Shown here in pieces: positions 24,938 through 34,458 of a DNA stretch of 64,000 nucleotides (position 1 is the first letter of the stretch; every line of letters starts with the position of its first letter). A model generated the notes under the pieces. The model was not told the DNA's origin. It did not search any database and was given only the letters and a program-made list of their open reading frames with translations. Source of the DNA: Hyphomonas sp. UBA5111. GTDB taxonomy: Bacteria > Pseudomonadota > Alphaproteobacteria > Caulobacterales > Hyphomonadaceae. The translations under genes were made by a program, and so were the position numbers. The stretch is taken from assembly GCA_002414505.1 (NCBI GenBank), contig DHZF01000157.1, positions 54,703-118,702 on the forward strand. The letters run 5' to 3'.

Positions 24938-26796
24938 AAAAGACATTCCTGATAATGGGCACCGCATCTGCCGCCCTCTTGCTCGCCGCATGCGGCGCAC
25001 CGGGCGGATCACCGGGCGGCCAGGGTGAAAAACCGAACGCCTCGAGCGAGACGCAACGATACACCTGCCCCATGCACCCGCACTATATTTCGACCGATCC
25101 GGACGGCACCTGCCCGATCTGTGGCATGGACCTGGTGCCTGCCGACAAGACCCAGGAACCGACGAGCTCAACAGGGGAAATCCTGTACTACAAGCATCCC
25201 ATGGGTAAGCCGGACACCTCGCCTGTTCCGAAAAAGGATTCCATGGGCATGGATTACATCCCGGTTTATGCCGATGACACCGGATCGGGCGTGGCCGTCT
25301 CGCCGGAAATGATCCAGACCATGGGGATCCGGACATCACCTGCCGAGACCAGGGATTTCAGCCGTGTACTGAGAGCCTTCGGCACGGTCGAGACCAATGA
25401 ACGGCTCGAAAATGTTACCGTCTCGCGGCTAGAAGGCTGGATTGAGAATCTGGCGGTCAATGCCGAGGGCGACACCGTCCGCCCCGGCAGTCTCCTCTAC
25501 CGGATCTACAGTCCGGACCTGATCGCCGCGCAGAAAGATTATCTGAACTCGTTCAAGATCGGTAACGAAGCGCGCATCGCGTCGGTTCGCCAGCGCCTGC
25601 GCTCCCTTGGCATGCAGAATGCGGCCATCGACCGGCTGACCGAAACCCGCCAGGTCATTGAACGTGTTCCGGTTTACGCAGAAGCCGGCGGCACGGTTGC
25701 CGAGCTCCAGGTCCGCAATGGCGACTATGTCAAACCCGGCACGCCTATATTACGCCTGCAATCCTATGCCGATGTCTGGGTCATTGCCTCGGTGCCGGAG
25801 AGCGATTTGCCTCTGGTGGAAACAGGCATGCAGGCCGAACTCGATTTTCCGAGCGCGCCCGATGCCCCCGGTAAAGGCCAGGTCGACTATATCTATCCGA
25901 CAATCGACCCGAAAACCCGTACAGCCGACGTCCGGATCGAAGTGGACAATGTGTCGGGCTATCTTCGCCCGGGCGCCTATGCGGACATAAGGCTGAATAT
26001 CGGCGGCCGACCGCGTCTTTCGGTTCCAAGTGAAGCCATTCTGCTTGGTAGCGAGGGCGCCCGTGTCGTCATCGCCGAAGGCAATGGCCGCTTCTCCGGA
26101 CGCGCCGTGCAAACCGGGATTTCGGCCAATGGCCGGACCGAAATCCTGTCGGGTCTGGAAAGTGGCGACATGGTCGTCGCCAGCGGGCAGTTCCTGCTCG
26201 ATAGCGAAGCCAACCTGAAAGAAGGTCTTGCCAAGCTGGAAGCTCCGGATGCGAGCGCGGCCAGTCCGGAAACACCGCTCTCCGATATTCCGGTGGACAG
26301 TAAAGCCCTCGCCGAAATCGATCACTTCACTGACATGGCGCTCTACTTCCACGAGGCCCTGAGAGACGGGTATGACATCGATCCGCTATTCGTGGACCCG
26401 GCGCTCGCCCTGGTGCCAGTGCTGCGGGACCGTTACGCGAACACGAAACTGGCACCGGTCATGGATGCTACGCAAACCGCTCTCGCCGCCGCGCAGGACG
26501 CCACGGACCGCGAAGACCTTGCCACACAACTCTCAGACCTGGTCGAGGCCTTGAAACCCTGGCTGCTGGAAGGCGCACCTCAGCATTACAGCGAGGCTGG
26601 TCTGGTGCTCTACCGGGACACCGCAACGGGCCGGTACTGGCTGCAGGAAGAAGCGAAACCAGCCAATCCGTACAGCGCAGATGGAGCCGAACGGATTGAC
26701 TGGCCCAACCCGATGGCCGGCATGTCGATGACGACCAATGACGGCGAGACTGGCGCTGACCAGGCCCCTGGGCATTCGGGGGACAGTCATGACTGA
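24934..26796 (+). CDS. cusB: RND efflux periplasmic adaptor with heavy-metal-binding domain (CusB-like)
   Basis: 620 residues. A lipoprotein signal (LLLAACGAPGG, Cys at about 20) is followed by a heavy-metal-binding domain with YTCPMHP and CPICGMDLVP, and a second HPMGKPDTSP/GMDYIP copy. The membrane-fusion core (about 125-430) has barrel-sandwich and beta-barrel segments (TVAELQVRNGDYVKPGTP; QAELDF). The C-terminal extension (about 445-620) is helical with FYHE-like FHEALRDGYD and resembles DUF3347. It links CusA-like pump and TolC channel and may hand on copper. Its last 8 bp overlap the pump gene. Confidence 0.87.
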   Translation: MKKTFLIMGTASAALLLAACGAPGGSPGGQGEKPNASSETQRYTCPMHPHYISTDPDGTCPICGMDLVPADKTQEPTSSTGEILYYKHPMGKPDTSPVPKKDSMGMDYIPVYADDTGSGVAVSPEMIQTMGIRTSPAETRDFSRVLRAFGTVETNERLENVTVSRLEGWIENLAVNAEGDTVRPGSLLYRIYSPDLIAAQKDYLNSFKIGNEARIASVRQRLRSLGMQNAAIDRLTETRQVIERVPVYAEAGGTVAELQVRNGDYVKPGTPILRLQSYADVWVIASVPESDLPLVETGMQAELDFPSAPDAPGKGQVDYIYPTIDPKTRTADVRIEVDNVSGYLRPGAYADIRLNIGGRPRLSVPSEAILLGSEGARVVIAEGNGRFSGRAVQTGISANGRTEILSGLESGDMVVASGQFLLDSEANLKEGLAKLEAPDASAASPETPLSDIPVDSKALAEIDHFTDMALYFHEALRDGYDIDPLFVDPALALVPVLRDRYANTKLAPVMDATQTALAAAQDATDREDLATQLSDLVEALKPWLLEGAPQHYSEAGLVLYRDTATGRYWLQEEAKPANPYSADGAERIDWPNPMAGMSMTTNDGETGADQAPGHSGDSHD

Positions 26797-29700
26797 ACGA
26801 AACGACAGAAACCTCGCGGGGCAAGACCCCTCCAAATCATGGGTGGCAAAGCTGATCTCCTGGTCGGTTTCCAACCAGCTCATCGTCCTCATGCTCGCCG
26901 CTGCACTGGCTGTGACCGGGTGGATGGCGATCCAGCGCACGCCGCTCGATGCAGTGCCGGACCTGACAGATACCCAGGTCATCATTCGCACCGATTTTCC
27001 GGGCCAGAGCCCGCAGATTGTCGAGGACCTCGTCACCTATCCACTATCGACGAACCTTCTCGGTCTGCCGAAGACCAAGGACGTGCGCGGCTCCTCAATG
27101 TTCGGCACCAGTTTTGTGTATGTCATATTTGACGATGATGTTGACCTCTACTGGGCCCGCTCGCGCGTTCTCGAAGCCTTGTCCCGGCTGGGATCCGAAC
27201 TCCCGGAAGGCGCCGTACCCCAGATCGGACCGGATGCAACCGGCGTTGGCTGGGTCTATCAGTATGCCTTGGTCGACAAGACCGGCAAGACCGATCTCGC
27301 CGAGCTGCGTTCACTGCAGGACTGGTTCCTGAAACTTGAACTCGCCGGAGTGGAAGGGGTCTCTGAAGTCGCTTCGGTCGGCGGTTTTGTCCGGGAATAC
27401 CAGGTGCTACTCGATCCCAATCGCCTGAGAAGTTACGACCTGTCGATCACCCGTATCCGTGACGCGGTCCGCGCCGCCTCGAGCGAGGTCGGTGGCCGCG
27501 TGCTCGAACAGGGCGAAACGGAATATGTCATCCGCTCATCAGGCTATGTCGATGAGAAACTTGATCTCGAACAGGTCGTGGTCAAGGCAGAGGATGGCAC
27601 CCCCGTCCAGCTGAGCCATGTCGCCCGGATTGTCGAAGGCCCGGCCCTCCGGCGCGGCATTGTCGAACTCAATGGCGAAGGCGAAACTGTGTCCGGCATC
27701 GTGGTGATGCGCGATGGCGAGAATGCGCTGTCGGTGATCGAACGTGTGAAGGAGAAACTTCATAGTCTCCAGCGCGGGCTGCCAGAAGGCGTCGAGATTG
27801 TCACTGTGTATGACCGCGCGCCTCTCATCGAGGGTTCGGTCGATTATCTGAAAGACAAGCTGATCGAGGAAGGCTTCGCGGTTGCTCTCGTCATTCTGAT
27901 CTTCCTCCTCCATGTACGGTCGTCTCTGGTTGCCATCATCACCTTGCCGCTCGGAGTGCTCGGCGCGTTCCTGATCATGTCCTGGCAAGGTGTCACAGCG
28001 AACATCATGTCACTTGGCGGGATCGCCATCGCGATCGGCGCCATGGTCGACGCCTCGATTGTGCTTGTCGAGAATGCCAGCCGGAAACTGGCGGATCTGG
28101 GACCGAAACCCGATCCGAGCGTGCGCCGCCAAGCGCTGGTCGAGTCGGCTCAGGAAGTCGGCCCCGGCATATTCTTTTCACTCCTCATCATCACGGTCTC
28201 CTTCCTGCCGGTCTTTGCCCTGACCGGTCAGAGCTTCAGGCTCTTCAGTCCTCTCGCCTATACCAAGACCTATGCGATGGCCTTCGCGGCCATTCTGTCG
28301 GTGACACTTGTCCCGGTTCTGATGCTGTACCTGATGCGGGGTCGGTTCCGGCGCGAGGAAGCCAATCCCCTGAACGCCTTCTTCGTCTGGGCCTACAAAC
28401 CGCTGCTCCATCTAGCCCTGAGGTTCAAATGGATCACGGTCGCCCTTGCGCTCGCGCTGACGGCCACCGTCATCGTGCCGGTCCAGAGGATCGGCTCGGA
28501 ATTCATGCCGGCCCTTTATGAAGGCGAGCTCCTCTACATGCCGACCACCCTGCCCGGCGTGTCATCCACCAAGATGCGGGAGATTCTTGGCCAGACAAAC
28601 CGCGTCATCAAGACCGTGCCAGAAGTCGATCGTGTCTTCGGCAAGGCCGGGCGCGCCGATACCGCAACCGATCCAGCGCCACTCACCATGATCGAGACCT
28701 GGATCAAGCTGAAACCGAAGGAGGATTGGCGGCCAGGTGTGACGGTCGAGGACATCACCGATGAGCTCGATGCCAAGCTGCAAATGCCCGGCCTCGTGAA
28801 TTCATGGGGCTATCCGATCAAGATTCGCATGGACATGGTTTCAACAGGTGTGCGCACGCCCATTGGCATCAAGGTTACGGGCGATGATCTGACAGAGATT
28901 GAGACCATTGCCCGGGACATAGAAGCGGCCATTTCGGACGTACCCGGAACGCGCTCGGCCTTCGCCGACAGGGTCATGGGCGGAAAATATCTCGAGATCA
29001 CGCCGGATAGGGGCGAACTCGCCCGGCGGAATATCGACATGGCAGCCTTCCAGTCCGTGATCCAAACCGCCCTGGGCGGCATGACACTCTCCCAGTCTGT
29101 CGAGGGCCGGGAACGCTATGACATCATCCTGCGCTATGATCGGCCATTTCGTGAGAGTGCCACAGACCTGGAAGAGATACTCGTGCCCGCCCCGTCCGGC
29201 GCCCATATCCCTCTCAGCGAACTGGCGGACATTTCCTATGCGGAAGGCCCGCCAATGATCCGATCGGAAAATGCCAGGCTGACTGGCTGGGTTTTCGTCG
29301 ATATCGCGGACCGGGACATGGGCAGCTATGTTGCAGACGCCGGACAGGTGATTGCCAACGCCGTCGACCTGCCTGCGGGATATGCGGTGGAGTTCTCCGG
29401 ACAGTATGAACAGATGCAGGAAGCGAATGCGCGGCTGAAGATCGCCATTCCAGCTGCGATTGCACTGATCTTCCTGCTGCTGATGCTACATTTCGGTCGG
29501 CTCGACCGGACCCTGATCATCATGGCCAGCCTGCCATTCGGCCTGGTCGGCGGAATGTGGGCCGTCTGGTTGGCAGGCTACAATCTGTCAGTAGCCGTCG
29601 CGGTCGGTTTCATCGCCCTGGGCGGCATCGCGGTCGAGACAGCCGTCGTGATGCTGCTCTATATCGACGCGGAAGTCCGCAAGGCGAACCCGTCTGACAG

Positions 29701-30004
29701 GAGCCAGCTTTTCGCAGCTGTCAGCAAGGGCGCGGCCATGCGCGTCAGGCCGAAGTTGATGACGGTCACGACCATTTTTGCAGGTCTTGCCCCGATCTTC
29801 CTGACCGACGGCCTCGGATCGGACGTCATGCGCCGGATTGCCCTGCCCATGCTTGGCGGCATGGCCTCAACCCTCATCCTCTCCCTGATCGTGATCCCGG
29901 CCATCTACTACATCCGGGTCGGGCTGCAGATTCCATCAGATTTACCCCGGGCCGAACCGGATAACCGGGCCGGCTCATTCACCCCCGAAGGAGAAAAACC
30001 ATGA
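26789..30004 (+). CDS. cusA: Heavy-metal RND efflux pump, CusA-type
   Basis: 1071 residues, the usual length of HME-RND proteins, with twelve membrane helices split by two large periplasmic loops. In helix 4 the sequence AMVDASIVLVENASRK matches CusA's proton-relay region (VDAAIVMIEN). It would export Cu(I)/Ag(I) from the periplasm and cytoplasm using the proton gradient. ATG at 26789 overlaps the adaptor stop; an in-frame extension further upstream lies wholly inside the adaptor gene. The last 4 bp overlap the next small gene. Substrate is inferred from CusF-like partners downstream. Confidence 0.92.
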   Translation: MTERNDRNLAGQDPSKSWVAKLISWSVSNQLIVLMLAAALAVTGWMAIQRTPLDAVPDLTDTQVIIRTDFPGQSPQIVEDLVTYPLSTNLLGLPKTKDVRGSSMFGTSFVYVIFDDDVDLYWARSRVLEALSRLGSELPEGAVPQIGPDATGVGWVYQYALVDKTGKTDLAELRSLQDWFLKLELAGVEGVSEVASVGGFVREYQVLLDPNRLRSYDLSITRIRDAVRAASSEVGGRVLEQGETEYVIRSSGYVDEKLDLEQVVVKAEDGTPVQLSHVARIVEGPALRRGIVELNGEGETVSGIVVMRDGENALSVIERVKEKLHSLQRGLPEGVEIVTVYDRAPLIEGSVDYLKDKLIEEGFAVALVILIFLLHVRSSLVAIITLPLGVLGAFLIMSWQGVTANIMSLGGIAIAIGAMVDASIVLVENASRKLADLGPKPDPSVRRQALVESAQEVGPGIFFSLLIITVSFLPVFALTGQSFRLFSPLAYTKTYAMAFAAILSVTLVPVLMLYLMRGRFRREEANPLNAFFVWAYKPLLHLALRFKWITVALALALTATVIVPVQRIGSEFMPALYEGELLYMPTTLPGVSSTKMREILGQTNRVIKTVPEVDRVFGKAGRADTATDPAPLTMIETWIKLKPKEDWRPGVTVEDITDELDAKLQMPGLVNSWGYPIKIRMDMVSTGVRTPIGIKVTGDDLTEIETIARDIEAAISDVPGTRSAFADRVMGGKYLEITPDRGELARRNIDMAAFQSVIQTALGGMTLSQSVEGRERYDIILRYDRPFRESATDLEEILVPAPSGAHIPLSELADISYAEGPPMIRSENARLTGWVFVDIADRDMGSYVADAGQVIANAVDLPAGYAVEFSGQYEQMQEANARLKIAIPAAIALIFLLLMLHFGRLDRTLIIMASLPFGLVGGMWAVWLAGYNLSVAVAVGFIALGGIAVETAVVMLLYIDAEVRKANPSDRSQLFAAVSKGAAMRVRPKLMTVTTIFAGLAPIFLTDGLGSDVMRRIALPMLGGMASTLILSLIVIPAIYYIRVGLQIPSDLPRAEPDNRAGSFTPEGEKP

Positions 30005-30216
30005 CGAGACACCTGTTGAAAATTCCGCTTTTGTTTCCACTGCTTCTGAGTAGCGCCATGCTGCCGGCGGCCGCGCAGGATCGCTCATCAGGCAGAATGA
30101 TGATCGACGGCGGCATGATGGGTGGCGGCCTGTTCGGCACGGTGTTCATGCTGCTTGCTGTGCTCCTCCTCCTGCTCGGGATCGCTGCCCTCATCAAATA
30201 TCTGAGGTCGAAATAA
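30001..30216 (+). CDS. Small single-helix membrane protein of the Cus operon
   Basis: 71 residues: signal peptide ending AAAQD (about 26), a short Met/Gly-rich linker (RMMIDGGMMGGG) and one C-terminal transmembrane helix (TVFMLLAVLLLLLGIAALI) with a basic end. Its ATG overlaps the pump stop by 4 bp. SHOCT-like or regulatory small subunits of this kind occur in metal operons, but no function is known. Confidence 0.65.
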   Translation: MTRHLLKIPLLFPLLLSSAMLPAAAQDRSSGRMMIDGGMMGGGLFGTVFMLLAVLLLLLGIAALIKYLRSK

Positions 30217-30310
30217 TAGTCCCGTGTCCATCCACCCTATTCCCCCGTCCCGGCGCGCATCGGGGGCCTCTGTTGAAAGCCGCGCCTGACAATCAAAAAG
30301 GAAGAAAACG

Positions 30311-30811
30311 ATGAAAACCCTCGTCAGAAAGACAGCAGTCACAGGCGCAATCCTCGGACTGGCCCTGATTGGTCCGGCGCTCGCCCAGGAGGCCGGCATG
30401 AAAATGGACAGCATGAAAGACATGGACATGTCCGGCATGAGCTGCTGCGGCGACATGGCGCCCGGCTTTGGCGTCATTAACGGCGTCGATCTGGATGCCC
30501 GAACCGTCAATATTTCACACGATCCGATCAAGAAGATCGGCTGGGGTGAAATGACAATGGACTTCGAGGTCGGCGGAATGGTTGCGCTCGACAAATTCGA
30601 GAATGGCGACAACGTCCATTTCATGCTCAAGCAGGACGACAGCGACAATTATGATATCGCCATGATGATGCCGATCGGCGGCGATCCGGATGCTTTCAAG
30701 CAATCCATGATGTCGATGATGAAAGGCAAAGGCATGATGGACTGCAACATGGGCGGACACGGATCCATGTCCGGCATGTCAGGCAAGGATCATGACGACA
30801 CCGATCACTAG
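30311..30811 (+). CDS. cusF: CusF-like copper-binding protein with Met-rich extensions
   Basis: 166 residues. Signal peptide (ending GPALAQE), then a Met-rich stretch (KMDSMKDMDMSGM), a CusF beta-barrel (about 52-110, with VNISHDPIKKIGWGEMTMDF giving the His/Trp/Met copper site) and a second Met-rich tail (MMSMMKGKGMMDCNMGG). CusF is the periplasmic Cu(I)/Ag(I) chaperone that hands metal to CusB. The double Met-rich extensions are unusual beside the roughly 110-residue E. coli protein and could increase capacity. It lies 94 bp after the small membrane gene. Confidence 0.85.
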   Translation: MKTLVRKTAVTGAILGLALIGPALAQEAGMKMDSMKDMDMSGMSCCGDMAPGFGVINGVDLDARTVNISHDPIKKIGWGEMTMDFEVGGMVALDKFENGDNVHFMLKQDDSDNYDIAMMMPIGGDPDAFKQSMMSMMKGKGMMDCNMGGHGSMSGMSGKDHDDTDH

Positions 30812-30849
30812 CCGGTCCTCTGTTTCAAGCAAAAAATTCGTAAATCAGG

Positions 30850-30874
30850 TTCCGGCCGCGTTCCGCGGCCGGAA
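30850..30874 (+). terminator. Strong hairpin after cusF
   Basis: TTCCGGCCGCG pairs perfectly with CGCGGCCGGAA across a 3-base loop. No T run follows, so it may protect the upstream mRNA end or reduce read-through into the next lipoprotein gene at 30912 instead of stopping transcription. Confidence 0.5.
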
Positions 30875-30911
30875 TGCCTGCGTCTCCCGATTAGTTCACC
30901 AGGAAATCCCA

Positions 30912-31355
30912 ATGACTCAAAGAATTCTGATTACCGCCTTCCTGTTAGGTTCCGCTTCCCTGACAGCCTGCAGTGACCCCGAAAGCCGAACGCCGCCAGC
31001 ATCCGGCCCTGCAGACCAGACCAGGCCTGAACCGTTCGAACAGGCAGATGAAGCTATGCCCGGCGATACTGGACGGGCCACGGGCAGGATCACATCCCTT
31101 GATCGCGACGACGGCCGGGTCACCATCGACCATGGCCCCTTCGAAGGCATCGCCATGGGCGCGATGACCATGAGTTTCGCTTTAATGGGCGATCTTGAGC
31201 TGACTGACCTCTCTGAAGGCGATGACGTGATCTTCCAGGTCAAACGGGGCCGGGACGGTTCTCATCGCATCATGGAAATTTGCAGCATTCCCGCGAATGG
31301 CCGCGACTGCCCGGACCAAGAAACAGTCTATCCGCACAACCCTCCAGATCAGTAA
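30912..31355 (+). CDS. CusF-like copper-binding lipoprotein
   Basis: 147 residues. A lipobox (SLTAC, Cys at about 20) gives a lipid-anchored periplasmic protein. After a Pro-rich linker, GRITSLDRDDGRVTIDHGPF and AMGAMTMSFAL form a CusF-type fold with Met ligands; the canonical Trp is replaced (IAMGAM), which should alter the metal site. AGGA precedes the ATG at 30912 by seven bases; a longer in-frame opening overlaps cusF and is rejected. It is the last gene of the Cus run. The C-terminus (PANGRDCPDQ) has one Cys. Confidence 0.72.
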   Translation: MTQRILITAFLLGSASLTACSDPESRTPPASGPADQTRPEPFEQADEAMPGDTGRATGRITSLDRDDGRVTIDHGPFEGIAMGAMTMSFALMGDLELTDLSEGDDVIFQVKRGRDGSHRIMEICSIPANGRDCPDQETVYPHNPPDQ

Positions 31356-31425
31356 GGCGGCATACTCCGGCACTGTCCCCGATCGAGCTAAAGGGAAGAC
31401 GATAAAGACCCGTTTCGCCATAGTG

Positions 31426-31764
31426 TCAAACTGGCATGCGCGGACCAAAAAGAATAACCGCAGCCCCGATCAGACAGGTTACAACCCCTATCAGATCCCA
31501 GCGGTCGGGACGAATCCCCTCAATGGTCCATAGCCAGATGAGCGAGGAAGTTATGTAAACCCCACCATAGGCGGCATAGGCGCGCCCGGCTGCAGACGCT
31601 TCCACCAGTGTCAGCAGCCAAGCGAATACAACAAGGGATATCATCCCCGGAACCAGCCAGAAAGCGGACTTTCCAAGCCGCAGCCAGGCCCAGAATGCAA
31701 AACAACCGGCAATTTCGGCGGTTTCCGCGCCAGCATAGATCAACAACGTCGCGCGAATATCCAT
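31426..31764 (-). CDS. YnfA-family (UPF0060) membrane protein
   Basis: 112 residues with four transmembrane helices (about 5-27, 33-52, 61-80, 88-107). The words [21 protein letters not shown] and [12 protein letters not shown] are characteristic of UPF0060. These are SMR-like inner-membrane proteins; a drug or cation export role has been suggested but is not established. It is 60 bp downstream of merA on the same strand and may be co-transcribed with the mer genes. Confidence 0.85.
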   Translation of the reverse strand: MDIRATLLIYAGAETAEIAGCFAFWAWLRLGKSAFWLVPGMISLVVFAWLLTLVEASAAGRAYAAYGGVYITSSLIWLWTIEGIRPDRWDLIGVVTCLIGAAVILFGPRMPV

Positions 31765-31824
31765 GGCTGGGACGTTTCCTGATCTGGCTGGACTGGCGAG
31801 GCCCCGTTGCGGTTAAAATTGGTT

Positions 31825-33276
31825 TCAGCCTGCGCAGCATGAAAGCTTCGCCACGTCCTTGTCGAACGTCTGTGCCGCCAATTTTAACCCTTCAACAGTT
31901 GTCAGGTATGGAAAAATTGTCTCGCCAAGCGCCTTGCTCGTCATGCCGAACTTCAACGCCATAGCCAGCGTCTGAATCGCATCAGACCCTTCGGGCGCCG
32001 CGATCTGTCCGCCCAGGAGGCGGTCGGTCTTCGCATCCGCGACCAGCTTGATGACGCCGCGGGTATCGCGGGCGGCGGCGGCGCGTGCCACGTGGTCCAG
32101 CGTCAGCACGCTGGCCTTGACGTCATGACCGGCTGCCTTCGCCTGCACCTCGGAAAGGCCGACGCCGGCGACCTGCGGATCGGTGAACACGACCCAGGGC
32201 ATGGCCCCATTGTCATAGCGCAAATCCTGAAGCCCGAGCGCATTGTTGGCCGCCACCTTGGCCCCATAAGCGGCCATGTAGACGAACTGGTCGCGATCGG
32301 TGACATCACCCGCTGCCCAGACGCCAGGCCGCGTTGTGGCCATGTCGGCTCCGACCTTGATCGATCCACGCGCATCGGTCTCGATGCCGAACTCGCGCAA
32401 GCCGAGGTCTTCGGAATTGGCCACCCGGCCTGTGGTGGCCACAAGCCGCTGAGCGGAGAGGGTCACAGGCTTTCCACCCCGTTCGATTGTCAGCGTGACG
32501 CCGCCGTCACTCCGTCTCACCGATCGGTAGGACAGGCCGGTCTCGACCGCGACCCCCTCAGCCTTCAACGCGTCGGTCAACGCCTTGGCCACTTCCGGTT
32601 CCACGCCGGGCAGAAGGCGCGAACGCGTGACCAGTGTAACCTTGACGCCCAGCCGCGACGCCATCTGCGCCAGTTCACAGCCAATATAGCCGCCGCCCAG
32701 TACCAGGATGCTTTCGGGCTGATCGGGCAGGCTGAGAAGGTCCCAGGAATCCAGCGCCTCCACGGTCTCGATCCCGTCAATTTCCGGCAAGAAAGGGCGC
32801 GAGCCGGTGGCGATCAGAACCTTCGGTGCAGCGATGATCCGCCCGCCGACCTCAATCCCACCTTCGATCAGGCGTGCGGCACCTTCCTCGATATAGGTGA
32901 CATTCTCATAGGAAGGCAGCAGGTCGATGTATTTTTTCTGGCGCATCTCGTCGACCAGATCGGCCGTGCCCTTGACGACCGCCGACCAGTCCACGCTCTG
33001 CGCACAGGGCTCAATGCCCGGAAACCGTGCCGCCGCTGTACCAGCATGCACCGCTTCACCGGCCCGTATCATCGCCTTGGACGGCACGCAGCCGACATTG
33101 ACGCAGGTGCCGCCGATGGTGCCATGCCCAACCATGGCCACGCGCCTGCCGGCCTCGGCCGCGCTAATCGAAGCCGAAAACCCGGCCGAGCCAGCACCTA
33201 TGACGATGAGGTCATAGCTGTCGTCGCCGTTTTTATTGACGGAGCAGCAATCGCCTGTCTTTACGGTTTGATTCAT
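31825..33276 (-). CDS. merA: Mercuric reductase
   Basis: 483 residues. This flavoprotein reduces Hg(II) to volatile Hg(0) with NADPH in the cytoplasm. Seen: FAD loop VIGAGSAGFSAS, redox disulfide GGTCVNVGCVPSK, NADPH loop LVLGGGYIGCELAQ, FAD segment GVWAAGDVTD and the C-terminal Cys pair (SCCAG) that binds Hg from the partner subunit. The N-terminal HMA domain (NmerA) of many MerA proteins is absent; only a short CC near residue 10 precedes the core. It is the distal gene of a mer operon read from the promoter at 34459-34489, though a scar of decayed genes separates it from merP. Confidence 0.93.
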   Translation of the reverse strand: MNQTVKTGDCCSVNKNGDDSYDLIVIGAGSAGFSASISAAEAGRRVAMVGHGTIGGTCVNVGCVPSKAMIRAGEAVHAGTAAARFPGIEPCAQSVDWSAVVKGTADLVDEMRQKKYIDLLPSYENVTYIEEGAARLIEGGIEVGGRIIAAPKVLIATGSRPFLPEIDGIETVEALDSWDLLSLPDQPESILVLGGGYIGCELAQMASRLGVKVTLVTRSRLLPGVEPEVAKALTDALKAEGVAVETGLSYRSVRRSDGGVTLTIERGGKPVTLSAQRLVATTGRVANSEDLGLREFGIETDARGSIKVGADMATTRPGVWAAGDVTDRDQFVYMAAYGAKVAANNALGLQDLRYDNGAMPWVVFTDPQVAGVGLSEVQAKAAGHDVKASVLTLDHVARAAAARDTRGVIKLVADAKTDRLLGGQIAAPEGSDAIQTLAMALKFGMTSKALGETIFPYLTTVEGLKLAAQTFDKDVAKLSCCAG

Positions 33277-33349
33277 TATTTCTTCCTTGGCTTGTGACCA
33301 GGCATGGCGACGCGGACTCGATCAAGTATTCAAAATCACACCATCGACC

Positions 33350-33622
33350 CGATGTCGGAGGCGTGGCCGGGATCAGGTTGAGGCCGCTGTCGCCGCATTC
33401 GCCTGCGGCGAAGACCGCGGGATCGCTCGTACGCATCGATGTGTTCACCTGGATGCCCCGCCGAGTGCACTCGGCGCAGGCAGCTTCAAGGTTCAGCCTG
33501 TCCATTTTTGGTACCCGGCCGGGGCTGAGGCACATGCTCATTGATGCAAAACAAGAAGGTGTCGCAATGACGGTACCGGCCAGACCCGTTATCAGCAGTT
33601 TTCGGTCAGTCCATTTTGACAT
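33350..33622 (-). pseudogene. Scar: merF 5' end fused to an oxidoreductase fragment
   Basis: The minus-strand frame starting at ATG 33622 reads MSKWTDRKLLITGLAGTVIA, then ATPSCF, like the first helix of a MerF mercury transporter (normally AlCCF); after about 28 residues it switches to GRVPKMDRLNLEAAC, RRGIQVNTSMRTS and PAVFAAGECGDSGLNL, which is the FAD-binding part of a mercuric-reductase-like flavoprotein. Both parts are incomplete and joined in one frame that runs out into merA's 5' region. I interpret the 434-bp gap as a deletion scar with remnants of at least two genes; no function is expected. Confidence 0.55.
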
Positions 33623-33710
33623 CAAAGTGAAAGCCTTGTGTAAAAATCTGACGATGTATGCGAACATCGACTGGCAGGTGCCTCATCAGGATATTCCAGA
33701 TGCTGCGTGT

Positions 33711-34034
33711 TCAACCGTCCGTAACGCTTGCCGGGTATCCTACATCGGTTGAAGCCGCAGCGATCAGCTCAGGCGTTGTCGCCGCCGTATCGTAAACCAC
33801 TTCTGCGGTCCTGGCCGCATAATCGATATCGACAGATTTAACGCCCTCGACACGCATCATCGCTTTCCTGACAGCAATCGGACATGTCGCGCAGGTCATG
33901 TTTCCGATCGTAAAACGGGCTGTCGCCTGTTCGACCTCCACCGAGGCATCCGGAGCATTCTGCGCGCCGGCGACTGCGAGCCCCCCCGCGAGTGCCAGAC
34001 CTGCCAGTCCGGCGATCATCCATGTGCGTTTCAT
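33711..34034 (-). CDS. merP: Periplasmic mercury-binding protein MerP
   Basis: 107 residues. Signal peptide (MKRTWMIAGLAGLALAGGLA) followed by an HMA domain with the Hg-binding motif NMTCATC (about 49-55). MerP scavenges Hg(II) in the periplasm and passes it to MerT. Start at 34034 is chosen because it begins the signal peptide; the frame extends upstream into merT without a ribosome-binding site. It lies 14 bp after merT. The C-terminus SVTDG is typical in length. Confidence 0.88.
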   Translation of the reverse strand: MKRTWMIAGLAGLALAGGLAVAGAQNAPDASVEVEQATARFTIGNMTCATCPIAVRKAMMRVEGVKSVDIDYAARTAEVVYDTAATTPELIAAASTDVGYPASVTDG

Positions 34035-34048
34035 ACTTGTCTCCCTGG

Positions 34049-34423
34049 CTAGTAAAATAACGGTGCCCATACATCGATGGTCAAGGCCGCCAGCACGACA
34101 AGCGCGCCGCTCCACAGGGCGACCTGCTTGACGACTGACGACTGCAAACGGGCGCAATAGCTACCATCCTCGCAGACACTGGTTTTTCGAAAATAGACAT
34201 CCCAGAACCCAGCCGCGAGAAATCCGATCGCGACCAGAAGAAAAAGGGGCTTGTAGGGTTCCAGCGCCGTCAACTGGCCAATCCACGCTCCGGAAACACC
34301 GAGACTGATCAGCACAAGCGGCACGATGCAGCAGGATGATGCAAGGAATGCCCCCAGCATGCCACCGGCAACAAGCCACCTTGAGCGACGCTCATTTGCT
34401 GGGCTGTTTTCCGTACCTGCCAT
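34049..34423 (-). CDS. merT: Mercuric transport protein MerT
   Basis: 124 residues with three transmembrane helices. The Cys pair SSCCIVP (about 30-32) in the first helix and the cytoplasmic pair CEDGSYC (about 83-89) are the sites that relay Hg(II) from MerP into the cell. It is the first gene of the mer operon, read leftward from the MerR-type promoter. AGGTACGG-type purine-rich sequence precedes the ATG at 34423. Confidence 0.9.
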   Translation of the reverse strand: MAGTENSPANERRSRWLVAGGMLGAFLASSCCIVPLVLISLGVSGAWIGQLTALEPYKPLFLLVAIGFLAAGFWDVYFRKTSVCEDGSYCARLQSSVVKQVALWSGALVVLAALTIDVWAPLFY

Positions 34424-34458
34424 GACCAGCTGTTCCCATTGCTTTATTGATCATGATC

